A DNA stretch of 64,000 nt from Ruminiclostridium sp. (GTDB taxonomy: Bacteria; Bacillota; Clostridia; Oscillospirales; Ruminococcaceae): positions 21,817 to 85,816 of the forward strand of contig JAFPUE010000049.1 in NCBI GenBank assembly GCA_017395555.1. The letters are read 5' to 3'. This document shows, one piece after another, positions 53,358-61,240 of this stretch (its first letter is position 1; every line of letters starts with the position of its first letter). Under the pieces are notes generated by a model. That model did no database searches, was not told the DNA's origin, and saw only the letters and a program-made list of their open reading frames with translations. A program made the position numbers and the translations under genes.

Positions 53358-54725
53358 ATGTACGATTATCTTGAATTTTACACGGACATCAGCCTGACGC
53401 TGACGATGATTATTACGCTTCTGGTGTATTCCGTCGGGCTGATGCAGTTCCTCCGCCCGTTCACGAAGAGCCGTCTCGCGCGGTATCTCACGGGCGCGGC
53501 GTATGCGGCGATAATGCTTGTGATGTTCTTCCTGCCGCAGGAGTTCAACAATATGATAGCCTACGGCGCGGGAGTCGTTGGAGCGTTTGCGGTATTCACC
53601 CTGCTCGACCGGCGTAACTACGCGCAAAAGCTGTTTCTCGCATTCTCGTTCTTCTCGGTTCGCTGGCTCACCGCCGCTGTCGGCACTTCGATATGGCTGA
53701 AAGTCTACGGCTGGACGTGCGGGTTCGTCATTGACGCGTTCATGTTCGAGCCCGAAAAACAGGTCGCAGCGTACATCGTTTACGATGCTGTCGAGGGCTG
53801 CATAATGGCGGGAATAATGCTCCTGCTGATAACGATTTTCCACAAGGTCTATGTCAGCAAAAACGAAAAAATGACCATAAAAGAGGCGCTTTTGCTGATG
53901 CTGCCGAGCGTGGCGGGAGTGTTCAACTACCGGCTGCTGCTCTACTTCAACAGCATCGACACGCGCGAGATCGACATCAGCCCCTACGACCTCATTTCGT
54001 TCGTTTTCTACCTCGTTTCGTACACGGCACTGGTCGCGGTCATTTATTTCTACGAGCAGATCAAAGCCGGACAGCGCCGCGAGAAGGAGACCGCTATGCT
54101 TTCGGTGCAGACCGACAATATCCGCGACTACATCAGCGGTGCGGAGAGCCTGTACCGCGACATCCGCGCTATACGCCACGATATGCGCAATCATCTCGCA
54201 GTCCTCGAAAGCCTGCACGCGCGGGGCGAGAACGAGGCATTTGAGAGCTATCTTGCGGAGGCGCGCGAGCGTATCGGCAGCGACAAAGGTGTGAACAGCG
54301 GCGACCCCGTGACCGACGTTATCCTCACCGAAAAACAGAGCGAAGCCGAACGCCGCGGTATCGCGTTTGAGTGCGATTTCCACTATCCAGACAGCTTTTC
54401 CGCGGGCGCTCTCGACATGAGCATTATACTCAATAACGCACTGAATAACGCTATCGAAGCCGCCGAGAAATGCCCAGAGGGCGAACGGAGAATAGCGATC
54501 AACTCGCTGAAAAAGAAAAACGCGTTTGTGATAACGGTCACGAACACCTGCACAGGCGACTGCATCACCGCGGACGGTGAGCTTCCCGAAACGACAAAGC
54601 CCGACCGCTCCGAACACGGCTTCGGGCTTGTGAACATCAGAAATACCGCCGAAAAATACGGCGGCGGTATAGATATTTCCTGCGAAAACCAGCTGTTCAC
54701 TCTGACGGTCATGCTGATGACGTGA
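53358..54725 (+). CDS. GHKL sensor histidine kinase (AgrC-like)
   Basis: 455 residues. About six membrane helices fill residues 10-235; a coiled coil follows, then the kinase core. The phosphoaccepting histidine is in AIRHDMRNHL, the N-box is LNNALNNAIEAA, and the G-box is HGFGLVNIRNTAEKYGG. This is the peptide-sensing type, but no agrB/agrD-like gene is seen nearby, so the signal is unknown. It is paired with the upstream regulator. Confidence 0.92.
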   Translation: MYDYLEFYTDISLTLTMIITLLVYSVGLMQFLRPFTKSRLARYLTGAAYAAIMLVMFFLPQEFNNMIAYGAGVVGAFAVFTLLDRRNYAQKLFLAFSFFSVRWLTAAVGTSIWLKVYGWTCGFVIDAFMFEPEKQVAAYIVYDAVEGCIMAGIMLLLITIFHKVYVSKNEKMTIKEALLLMLPSVAGVFNYRLLLYFNSIDTREIDISPYDLISFVFYLVSYTALVAVIYFYEQIKAGQRREKETAMLSVQTDNIRDYISGAESLYRDIRAIRHDMRNHLAVLESLHARGENEAFESYLAEARERIGSDKGVNSGDPVTDVILTEKQSEAERRGIAFECDFHYPDSFSAGALDMSIILNNALNNAIEAAEKCPEGERRIAINSLKKKNAFVITVTNTCTGDCITADGELPETTKPDRSEHGFGLVNIRNTAEKYGGGIDISCENQLFTLTVMLMT

Positions 54726-54726
54726 T

Positions 54727-54792
54727 TTCGCGTCGGAAAAAGGGCGGTTCGCGGCATTTGGCTTGATTTCATACGGCTTCGGACGATATAAT
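54727..54792 (+). promoter_or_regulatory. Promoter of the five-gene operon with candidate LytTR sites
   Basis: TTGATT (54763-54768), 18 bp, TATAAT (54787-54792). Upstream, TTCGCGTC at 54727 and TTCGCGGC at 54748 are exactly 21 bp apart. With the two sites at 52523 and 52544 (TTCATTTC) they fit TTCRYKKC, so the same regulator may act on both promoters. Confidence 0.5.
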
Positions 54793-54820
54793 AAATGCAA
54801 GCGGTATAGTATTGTCTGAA

Positions 54821-54851
54821 GTTTTCTCCCCCGCGGAGCGGGGGAGAAAAC
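54821..54851. repeat. Perfect 14-bp palindrome with GGA triloop
   Basis: GTTTTCTCCCCCGC, GGA, GCGGGGGAGAAAAC. It lies in the leader of the five-gene operon and could act on transcript elongation or stability, or be a palindromic mobile remnant. Confidence 0.65.
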
Positions 54852-54914
54852 GAGTCCAACACACTTCCGCTGCGGCATGGATTTGCCAAATCATCACAGA
54901 AAGGATTTGATAGT

Positions 54915-55412
54915 ATGATCACAAACACAATGTCAGCGCTGATGTCGGCCGGCACCACTCTTAAACAGGCTCAGGTGCAGCAGAGTGCAGTTAGAAAAGA
55001 CGAGGGACACGCTGGACTGCTGAAATCGGAGATCGAGCATTCCGTCAAGACCGATACAAGCGCGAAACAAGCCGAACTGAAAGAGACCGAGGAACACGCT
55101 GCCGATCTGAGATCGAAGCAGACAGACACGCTTGAAGCTGCGACCGCCGAGCTTCGCGACAATATCGACAGAGCCCGTGAAGTCGACCGCGAGGAAACCA
55201 AGAAAGAGGCAAAGGCAGCCGAAAAGAAGAAGTCCGAAAAGACCGAGAAGGACGACAAGACCGGAAAGCTCGGAAATGCTTCCGAAACGGACGAAAACGG
55301 CGAGAATGACGGCGTTAAGGCAGTCACGGGAACGGAGACAGTCGAGGTCGCTCTGCCCGATGAAACTCCCGACCCGATACGAGTTCACAAGCCTATTGAC
55401 ATCACGGTCTGA
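54915..55412 (+). CDS. Unknown Lys/Glu-rich coiled-coil protein, first of five
   Basis: 165 residues, very hydrophilic. After a short Met/Ala-rich start, residues 25-130 are Lys/Glu/Ala coiled coil, followed by an acidic tail. It has no signal peptide and no recognised family. AAAGGA is 9 nt before the ATG. It opens the operon that follows the LytTR promoter; a chaperone-like or regulatory partner of the next proteins is only a guess. Confidence 0.65.
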   Translation: MITNTMSALMSAGTTLKQAQVQQSAVRKDEGHAGLLKSEIEHSVKTDTSAKQAELKETEEHAADLRSKQTDTLEAATAELRDNIDRAREVDREETKKEAKAAEKKKSEKTEKDDKTGKLGNASETDENGENDGVKAVTGTETVEVALPDETPDPIRVHKPIDITV

Positions 55413-55424
55413 GGGGGTGAGCCT

Positions 55425-55955
55425 ATGGGAATGAGGATTGACAGCTCGTATAACAATTATCCCGTAAACACAAGTACACAGATCGATACCGCGCGCAAGA
55501 CCGCGAATGACGAGCTAGCGTATTTGAAGGACAAGTTCAAGGATTACAGCTTTGTCGCCGCGAATTTCAAACAGGGCATGCGCTACGGCTCGAACGCGAC
55601 CACGAATGTCGCTATTTCTCCGCAATTTTTGAAGAAAATGGCGAACGACCCGAAGCTCGCGGAGGAATACGAAAAAGAGATCGCAAATATGAAGTCCTGC
55701 GATCAGTGGTGCCGCGCCAACATTAGCGCTCGCGGGGATAAGCTCGTCGCGGACGGCTGGGCGATAGACAAGGACGGCGGGATAAGCCGTTGGAGCATAG
55801 GCACACACGACGACCGCACAGCTCGCGTGAAGTCGCCCACGGAGTACGCGAATAAGCTGTATGAGAGGAAAAAAGAAAAAGGCAGGATAGTTCTGAAAAG
55901 TCGAACGAATACTGTAAAGAACAAGCCCGCAGCACGGTTCGACAGAAAAGCGTAA
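55425..55955 (+). CDS. DUF6033-like protein, module A
   Basis: 176 residues. After a short Tyr/Asn-rich start comes a helix (ELAYLKDKFKDYSFVAANF) and then the shared module VAISPQFLKKMANDPKLAEE. The later part has a small beta unit (AIDKDGGISRWSIG) and a basic tail. The pattern fits the DUF6033 family, whose function is unknown. GGGGGTGAG precedes the ATG. The next two genes carry diverged copies of the module. Confidence 0.6.
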   Translation: MGMRIDSSYNNYPVNTSTQIDTARKTANDELAYLKDKFKDYSFVAANFKQGMRYGSNATTNVAISPQFLKKMANDPKLAEEYEKEIANMKSCDQWCRANISARGDKLVADGWAIDKDGGISRWSIGTHDDRTARVKSPTEYANKLYERKKEKGRIVLKSRTNTVKNKPAARFDRKA

Positions 55956-55968
55956 CGGAGGTGAGCGT

Positions 55969-56865
55969 ATGGCAGTCAACGGTATAGGTGCTTTGCAGTA
56001 CCGGAACATTTACAATCAAGCGAACAGCCGCGTTGAAAGCAACAGCGAGCAGCCCGAAAAAGCCGCTGTACAGGACAAGATCGAGTTCTCCGCTGACAGC
56101 CTCGCGCAGTCGGCGGCACTCAGGAGCTTTCGTGGTAAATATCCCGCGTTGAGCATTTCGGTAGGCTCCGAAATGAATTACAGCAAGGACAGGAAAACCG
56201 GCACGGTCGCTGTAAATGAGCACTTTCTGAACAAAGCAATGAACGACCCCGAAGCCGCGAAAACCATGTCCGACTTGATATACGGTATCGACAAAGCCGA
56301 GAAAACAGTCGCAGCGTATTACAATTCTCTCGGCGGCGTGACAGAAAGAACAAGTCATTGGTACATCGACGAAAACGGGAATTGCTATAATTTCAGCTAC
56401 ACTCGCAGAGACGACAAGTTGAACAAAAAGCTGCGCGAAGAAGCCGAAAAAGACCGTCAGGAGTGTATCGAGCGCAGTATTGAAAAATCCCGGGACGCGG
56501 AGGAAGTTCGGCCGGAAGAAGCCGCTGAAGATGAAGAAACCGTCGAAGATGAAGACGCTGCCGAGAGCGACGAAGAGATCGAGTCGGAGTCTGTCGGAAA
56601 GAGCATGGGCATAAACGCCGCGAAACTCGCGCGAATGCTCGCCGCCGCAAAAACACGGTCGCAGGTGCAGTCGGTAATGGACATGATACAGTCAGATCTC
56701 CGCGAGTGCGACGCGGGCAAGGAGCAGGGATATGATGTTGATGAGGCGTCGGTGTCGGCAGCCGAAAACCTGCTTGAAGAAGCAAAATCCCGCATGAGCA
56801 GCGCCGAAGACCGCGAGCCTACGCCGCAGGAGGAAATGATGTCGGCGTTAGCGTCGTTGATGTAA
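55969..56865 (+). CDS. DUF6033-like protein with acidic tail
   Basis: 298 residues. It starts MAVNGIGALQYRNIYNQ, an N-terminus reminiscent of flagellar hook/rod-type proteins; the module SFRGKYPALSIS...VAVNEHFLNKAMNDPEAAKT follows near 45-95. A highly acidic, low-complexity segment (about 175-210) links to a helical C-terminus. It has no signal peptide. It begins 13 bp after the previous stop with GGAGGTGAG. Confidence 0.6.
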   Translation: MAVNGIGALQYRNIYNQANSRVESNSEQPEKAAVQDKIEFSADSLAQSAALRSFRGKYPALSISVGSEMNYSKDRKTGTVAVNEHFLNKAMNDPEAAKTMSDLIYGIDKAEKTVAAYYNSLGGVTERTSHWYIDENGNCYNFSYTRRDDKLNKKLREEAEKDRQECIERSIEKSRDAEEVRPEEAAEDEETVEDEDAAESDEEIESESVGKSMGINAAKLARMLAAAKTRSQVQSVMDMIQSDLRECDAGKEQGYDVDEASVSAAENLLEEAKSRMSSAEDREPTPQEEMMSALASLM

Positions 56866-56879
56866 AAGGAGATGTTCCC

Positions 56880-57560
56880 GTGAGCAATACCATGTATATA
56901 TCCGCGCAGACCGCGTATCTGAAAGCATTTACGGATAGCATAGCGCCTACAAAATCCACAGAAACGGAGTTCGCGCAGGCGCTCAATAACTGCATAAACG
57001 AACGGTCACTCGACGACTACAAGGCATATATCAAGGAGCGCGTGTCCTCGCTCGTCCTGCACCCGACGCAGTTCGGCGACACCTACGCCGTGAGCATATC
57101 CGACGCGGGTTATCGGGCAATGCAGGCTGACCCGCAGTACGAAAAGTGGGTGCTTGACCAGATACACAGCGCATTCTCGGCGGAAGTACCCTCGTGGCTG
57201 CGGCAGCTCGGCGGCAACCAATACCACACACTTCAATTCGGCAGCAAGCCCGAGCAGTTCCGGCAGGACACTTACTCAACGGGCGACGGCGCACTGAAAA
57301 AAGAAGAGAAGGAAGAATACTGGAAACAGCTTAAAGAGATACGGGACAAGCGGCGCGAGGAGTTTGAGAAAATGCTCAAAAAGAAGCGTATCGCGCTTGC
57401 ACAGGCACAGGCTCTCGCATTGGAACGACGGCTCGCGTTTGCGGATATGATCGAATCGGACACCGATATTCCCGACGCTATGAGCTACGCCGAGGCTAAT
57501 GTCAGCGAGGTCTCGCCGATTCTATTTATTGATATTTCCGAAATATTAGCAATGATGTAA
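56880..57560 (+). CDS. DUF6033-like protein, diverged module
   Basis: 226 residues from GTG, 8 nt after AGGAG. The module is YIKERVSSL, then YAVSISDAGYRAMQADPQYE near 60-80, aligned with the two upstream proteins. A charged coiled coil (about 140-190) and a hydrophobic end (SPILFIDISEILAMM) follow. No signal peptide. Gene spacing of 14 bp supports one operon. Confidence 0.6.
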   Translation: MSNTMYISAQTAYLKAFTDSIAPTKSTETEFAQALNNCINERSLDDYKAYIKERVSSLVLHPTQFGDTYAVSISDAGYRAMQADPQYEKWVLDQIHSAFSAEVPSWLRQLGGNQYHTLQFGSKPEQFRQDTYSTGDGALKKEEKEEYWKQLKEIRDKRREEFEKMLKKKRIALAQAQALALERRLAFADMIESDTDIPDAMSYAEANVSEVSPILFIDISEILAMM

Positions 57561-57573
57561 GGGGGTGAGAAAT

Positions 57574-58254
57574 ATGAGAAGTTACGGATTGAGCCGATAT
57601 ACGCCTTATAGCAGATACCGTCCGACCTCGCTCTATAACCGCAACCGGACGAGCATATACCAACAGCTCGCGTCGAAGTCAAACGGCGCAAATGCGGCCC
57701 GCAAAACGTATCAGACCACATCTGCGGCAAAGACGACCTATACGACAAATCTGTCAGATGCCGTATCGGGTATCGCGTCGTCGGTGTCCGATCTCAGCAA
57801 AGCTATGTCGGGAACCGACCGCGAGAAGATGTACGACGCTGCAAAGAGCTTTGTTGACAGCTACAACGATATGTACTCGGCAGTCAGCAGTTCCCGTAAC
57901 AGCTTTGTTTCGGGGCGCACGTCGGTCATGACGAACACCGCAAAGGCGTATTCGGGAACACTCGAAAAAGCCGGTGTTACTGTCGGCAAGGACGGGAAGT
58001 TGTCTATCGACAAGGAGAAGTTCATGGAAGCCGATGACAAGGCACTTAGCTCCGCACTGGGCAGGAACTCCACATTCACAGGCTCCGTGGTATCACAGGC
58101 GGTGAATGTCTCGCGTTACTCGGACAGCTTTTCGTACACGAGCTACGGCGGTTACAACAGCTATGGCGGCTACTCCAAAAACAGCCTGTTCGATTACGCC
58201 GGAACAACGCAAAGCAGTGTGCTTGCAGGGTATCTGCTTAATCAGTGGATATGA
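57574..58254 (+). CDS. Protein resembling the FliD (hook cap) C-terminus
   Basis: 226 residues. The Arg/Tyr/Ser-rich start (about 1-40) is followed by helices, FVDSYNDMYSAVSSS, then AGVTVGKDGKLSIDKEKFME and SALGRNSTFTGSVVSQAV, the order seen at the end of flagellar hook-associated FliD proteins. No other flagellar gene is in the window. The last ~45 residues are Ser/Tyr/Gly-rich repeats. The ATG at 57574 is 5 nt from GGGGGTGAG. The 3' half is duplicated at 59416-59736. Confidence 0.6.
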   Translation: MRSYGLSRYTPYSRYRPTSLYNRNRTSIYQQLASKSNGANAARKTYQTTSAAKTTYTTNLSDAVSGIASSVSDLSKAMSGTDREKMYDAAKSFVDSYNDMYSAVSSSRNSFVSGRTSVMTNTAKAYSGTLEKAGVTVGKDGKLSIDKEKFMEADDKALSSALGRNSTFTGSVVSQAVNVSRYSDSFSYTSYGGYNSYGGYSKNSLFDYAGTTQSSVLAGYLLNQWI

Positions 58255-58321
58255 TACCGTGCCTCAATAAAATCACAGACTACATTACAACGCCCGCGGG
58301 GATTATTGTCCTCGCGGGCGC
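57934..58321 (+). repeat. Duplicated segment, intact copy
   Basis: The second half of the FliD-like gene plus its terminator, matching 59416-59800 with scattered substitutions and a small difference in the terminator loop. Confidence 0.85.
58291..58320 (+). terminator. Terminator of the five-gene operon
   Basis: CGCCCGCGGGGA pairs with TCCTCGCGGGCG (one mismatch). The T-run is weak (CTTGCTT). Confidence 0.6.
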
Positions 58322-58394
58322 TTGCTTATATGTAATTTAAGAGGTGTTGACAAGCGGTTTCGATGTGGGCGCTCCTCCTACAAATCGTGATTTA

Positions 58395-59329
58395 TCAAAC
58401 CATGCCCAACCCGTTTTTGCGAATATCATTCAATTCCTCGGCAGTCAAACAGCCGGACTGATACAAGCGCAGGTACTCCTTCGAAACATCGGAATCAAAG
58501 ATCAATACATCATCTGAATTTATTGTTACATTGACTCCTTTTCGATAAAGTTGTCCGATCGGATGTTTTTTCATATCGGACACGCGGCCTAAAAGCACAT
58601 TGCTCGTTGGTGTGATATTAAGCCTTATATTACGCTCTACAAGGAAGTCGATGACGCTTTCATCTTGTACTGCGTTTATACCGTGCTGCACTTCCTGTAA
58701 ATGTAATATATTAACAGCAGAAACGACATCCTGCGCAGTACCCCATTCGCCCACATGGGCTTTAAAAACAAGTCCATTATCAATAGGGACGAAATTTTCT
58801 ATTGGCTGCGCCATCTCATCACCATATAAATCAATCGAATAAAATTCTTTATGCCCCCAGAAGTGATTCAAACACTCCTCCAAATAATCAATTGGACAGT
58901 GCCGTGAAAGCCCTATCTGTAAGCGCAGTTCAATTTCAGGTGCGATTCTTTCATTAGTTTCCTGAAACGCCGCAATTAATTCTTCTATATTGTTATGGAA
59001 AAACTCATTAAGTCCCCATACATCTTCACCGATTTCCAGTACAGTTACTCCGTCTTTTTTGCTTGTACAAAAGTTGCTTCGATCAGCAGCTTACGCCCTT
59101 CCGTGCTATTAAACCGATTGCTGATATACTGACCGCTCCAAGCGTCCATTTCCTTCATAGAACCGAGCTGACATGAGATGGGTTCTATATTATATCCTGT
59201 TTTCGATAAGATATATTCTCTGCAACCACCCAAAACAAAATGATTATGTAGATCCGACTTTGGAAAACGTCGAATCAAGTCCAAGTCGCCACTTTTAATT
59301 GCTTCAATAAAAATAGAATCTTCCCACAT
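58395..59329 (-). pseudogene. Adenosine deaminase-like gene, frameshifted
   Basis: Two adjoining frames form one protein of about 311 residues. The first (59329-59045) has PKSDLHNHFVLGG, the metal-binding HxH. The second, which continues upstream of its apparent start as GVTVLEIGEDVWGLNEFF, has AHVGE, VQHGI, TPTSN and NSDD, all deaminase motifs. The break is in a run of six T (59055-59060; six A on the coding strand); one added A restores the frame. The C-terminus is also short, and another frame after NGLGMV runs FDKSRFVGG for about 20 codons, so a second lesion is possible. It should convert adenosine to inosine if expressed whole. Confidence 0.75.
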
Positions 59330-59387
59330 ACAGTTGCCTTAGTTGTTTCTCCGAAAACACCGATTTATGCTATCATGCATTTCTATT

Positions 59388-59416
59388 ATTATAGCACAAA
59401 GTTCCCATAAAGTCAA
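59388..59416 (-). promoter_or_regulatory. Promoter of the adenosine deaminase-like gene
   Basis: On the minus strand TTGACT (59416-59411), 17 bp, TATAAT (59393-59388). The -35 box abuts the start of the duplicated segment. Confidence 0.7.
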
Positions 59417-59800
59417 ATACCGCAAAGGCATACTCCGGAACACTCGAAAAAGCTGGTGTTACTGTCGGCAGGGACGGAAAGCTGTCTATCGATAAGGAGA
59501 AGTTCATGGAAGCCGATGATAAGGCTCTAAGCTCTGCACTTGGCAGGAACTCCACATTTACGGGCTCCGTGGTATCACAGGCGGTGAATGTATCGCGCTA
59601 CTCGGACAGCTTTTAGTACACGAGCTACGGCGGTTATAACAGCTATGGCGGCTACTCAAAAAGCAGCCTGTTCGATTATGCCGGAACAACGCAAAGCGGT
59701 GTGCTTGCAGGGTATCTGCTTAATCAGTGGATATGATACTGAGACTCCATAAAATCACAGACTACATTACAACGCCCGCGGGGAGAGATCGCGGGCGTTG
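59416..59800 (+). pseudogene. Duplicated 3' fragment of the FliD-like gene
   Basis: It matches 57934-58321: the same frame reads AGVTVGRDGKLSIDKEKFME and SALGRNSTF, but a TAG replaces the Ser codon after SDSF (near 59615) and the 5' half is absent. It includes the downstream terminator. It is either a truncated tandem copy or the result of a duplication that enclosed the deaminase gene. Confidence 0.85.
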
Positions 59801-59806
59801 TTTTTG
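59771..59806 (+). terminator. Terminator, second copy
   Basis: AACGCCCGCG and CGCGGGCGTT followed by GTTTTTG. It has a better T-run than the first copy. Confidence 0.75.
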
Positions 59807-59815
59807 TAATCCGAA

Positions 59816-60492
59816 AACCCCCGGCTGTGCCGGGGGTTCAAAAGAGCTTTAGCGTTGAACAAAAAACTCCAACGTGGTAAAATAGGAATGCGGTTTGGCA
59901 ACTGCATCAACCCACGAGGGAGGCATGTCAAGTGAATGACAATAATAGTTTAGCACATACGAGCTGGAATTGCAAGTACCATATAGTATTTGCGCCGAAA
60001 TATAGGCGATAAATACTGTTAAACCAAAATCGAGTTGAAATGGGGAAAATATTACGCGAATTATGCGAGTGAAAAGGTATAAAAATAATCGAGGCAGAAA
60101 TCTGCTCCGATCATGTACATATGTTTGTAGAAATACCACCAAAAATGAGCGTATCAAGTTTCATGGGATACCTGAAAGGGAAGAGCAGCGTAATATTTCA
60201 CGAAAGGCACGGGAACTTGAAGTATAAATACGGAAACAGGTCATTTTGGTGCCGTGGATTTTATGTAGATACAGTTGGAAAAAATGCAAAAAGAATTGCA
60301 GAATACATTCAAAACCAACTGAAAGAAGATATGATGACCGATCAGATAACCCTTAGAGAACTTGAAGACCCGTTTACGGGTAGCAAGTAACAGACTTTTC
60401 TGCAAGTGTCAGACCGTATTTGCGTCTTCAGACGTATGCCAGAGCGTAGCCTTTTAGGCTCCTTTGAAAATCCACTGGCTACGCCGGTGGAT
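59816..60492 (+). mobile_element. IS200/IS605-family element, decayed
   Basis: The left hairpin AACCCCCGGC-TGT-GCCGGGGGTT (59816-59838) and the right hairpin ATCCACTGG/CCGGTGGAT (60470-60492) bracket a tnpA gene, as in IS200 elements, which have subterminal palindromes instead of inverted repeats. Exact ends are not defined. Confidence 0.75.
59932..60390 (+). pseudogene. tnpA: IS200-type TnpA with two in-frame stops
   Basis: Reading from GTG 59932 gives SLAHTSWNCKYHIVFAPKYRR, so the first 26 codons are clear; then TAA (60010-60012), a further 19 codons, TGA (60070-60072, probably once Trp) and the rest. The HUH motif DHVHMFVEIPP and the catalytic tyrosine in EYIQNQL are kept, ending DPFTGSK. 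Both stops are single-base changes. It cannot make full transposase. An 89-codon remnant is open from 60121. Confidence 0.9.
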
Positions 60493-61240
60493 CTTTACTA
60501 GAGCATCTCAAAACTGTTTTAAAAAATGAAATAATTGTGTAAAACGCAAGGAAAGGCTCCAAAGGAGTACTGATGCATGGCATAGAGACTTGATTGGTAT
60601 GAAACCGTTATAAAGTGCCCATAAACGTGCAGGATGCACGCATACAAGGCAATTTCTATACGTTAGTTGTCGGTAAAAGTAGCTCTTTTTCTCTCAAATA
60701 GGTTTTGGGGGTTACTTATATTTGTTCTTCTTTGCTGACAACTTTCAAAGCATTAATAATATCTTGACAATATTTTTTGAATAGAGTATAATATAATAGA
60801 TGGGTTATATTCATTTGGCTTAATGATATGATAGGAAATCAGATAATAAAACCATCTATGGCTAATATACATCACAGTTTTGTGAAAAATATTTGAACTG
60901 TTATTGAATTCCACTTAAAACAGTTTTTAATAAACTGTTTAAGAGAATTATTAAATAATATGATAGAAAGCATTTGAGAGATGCAGAGATTTGGATTAAA
61001 TATTTTTATTCTTATCATTTGGATCCAATAATATGACTATTACAAACTGTATTTGGCTTCTTGGCTTCTGTTCAATCTGAAAGAGTAATTACAATAAATG
61101 TCAATCTATTACCATTATGCGAATTATTGGGTAGACGTCAAGTAAATATGTCATACTGAAGCATATAATTATAAAAATACTTATATGTGATACTGTATTA
61201 AATACACTTATAAAAGATATTTGTCGAATTGGGGGATTTT
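60493..61240. other. AT-rich gap with a long leader for the PIN-like gene
   Basis: No gene is seen. A consensus promoter is at 60764-60792, so the message of the next gene would have a leader of about 440 nt. It contains a hairpin (CTTAAAACAGTTT/AAACTGTTTAAG, 60914-60950 area) and no frame with a good ribosome site. No riboswitch class is recognised. Confidence 0.5.
60764..60792 (+). promoter_or_regulatory. Promoter upstream of the PIN-like gene
   Basis: TTGACA (60764-60769), 17 bp, TATAAT (60787-60792), followed by a second TATAAT five bases on. Confidence 0.8.

Noticed and set aside
58395-59329. A RADAR-type defence deaminase
   Set aside because: RADAR needs a large RdrA ATPase partner beside a much longer RdrB; neither is present.
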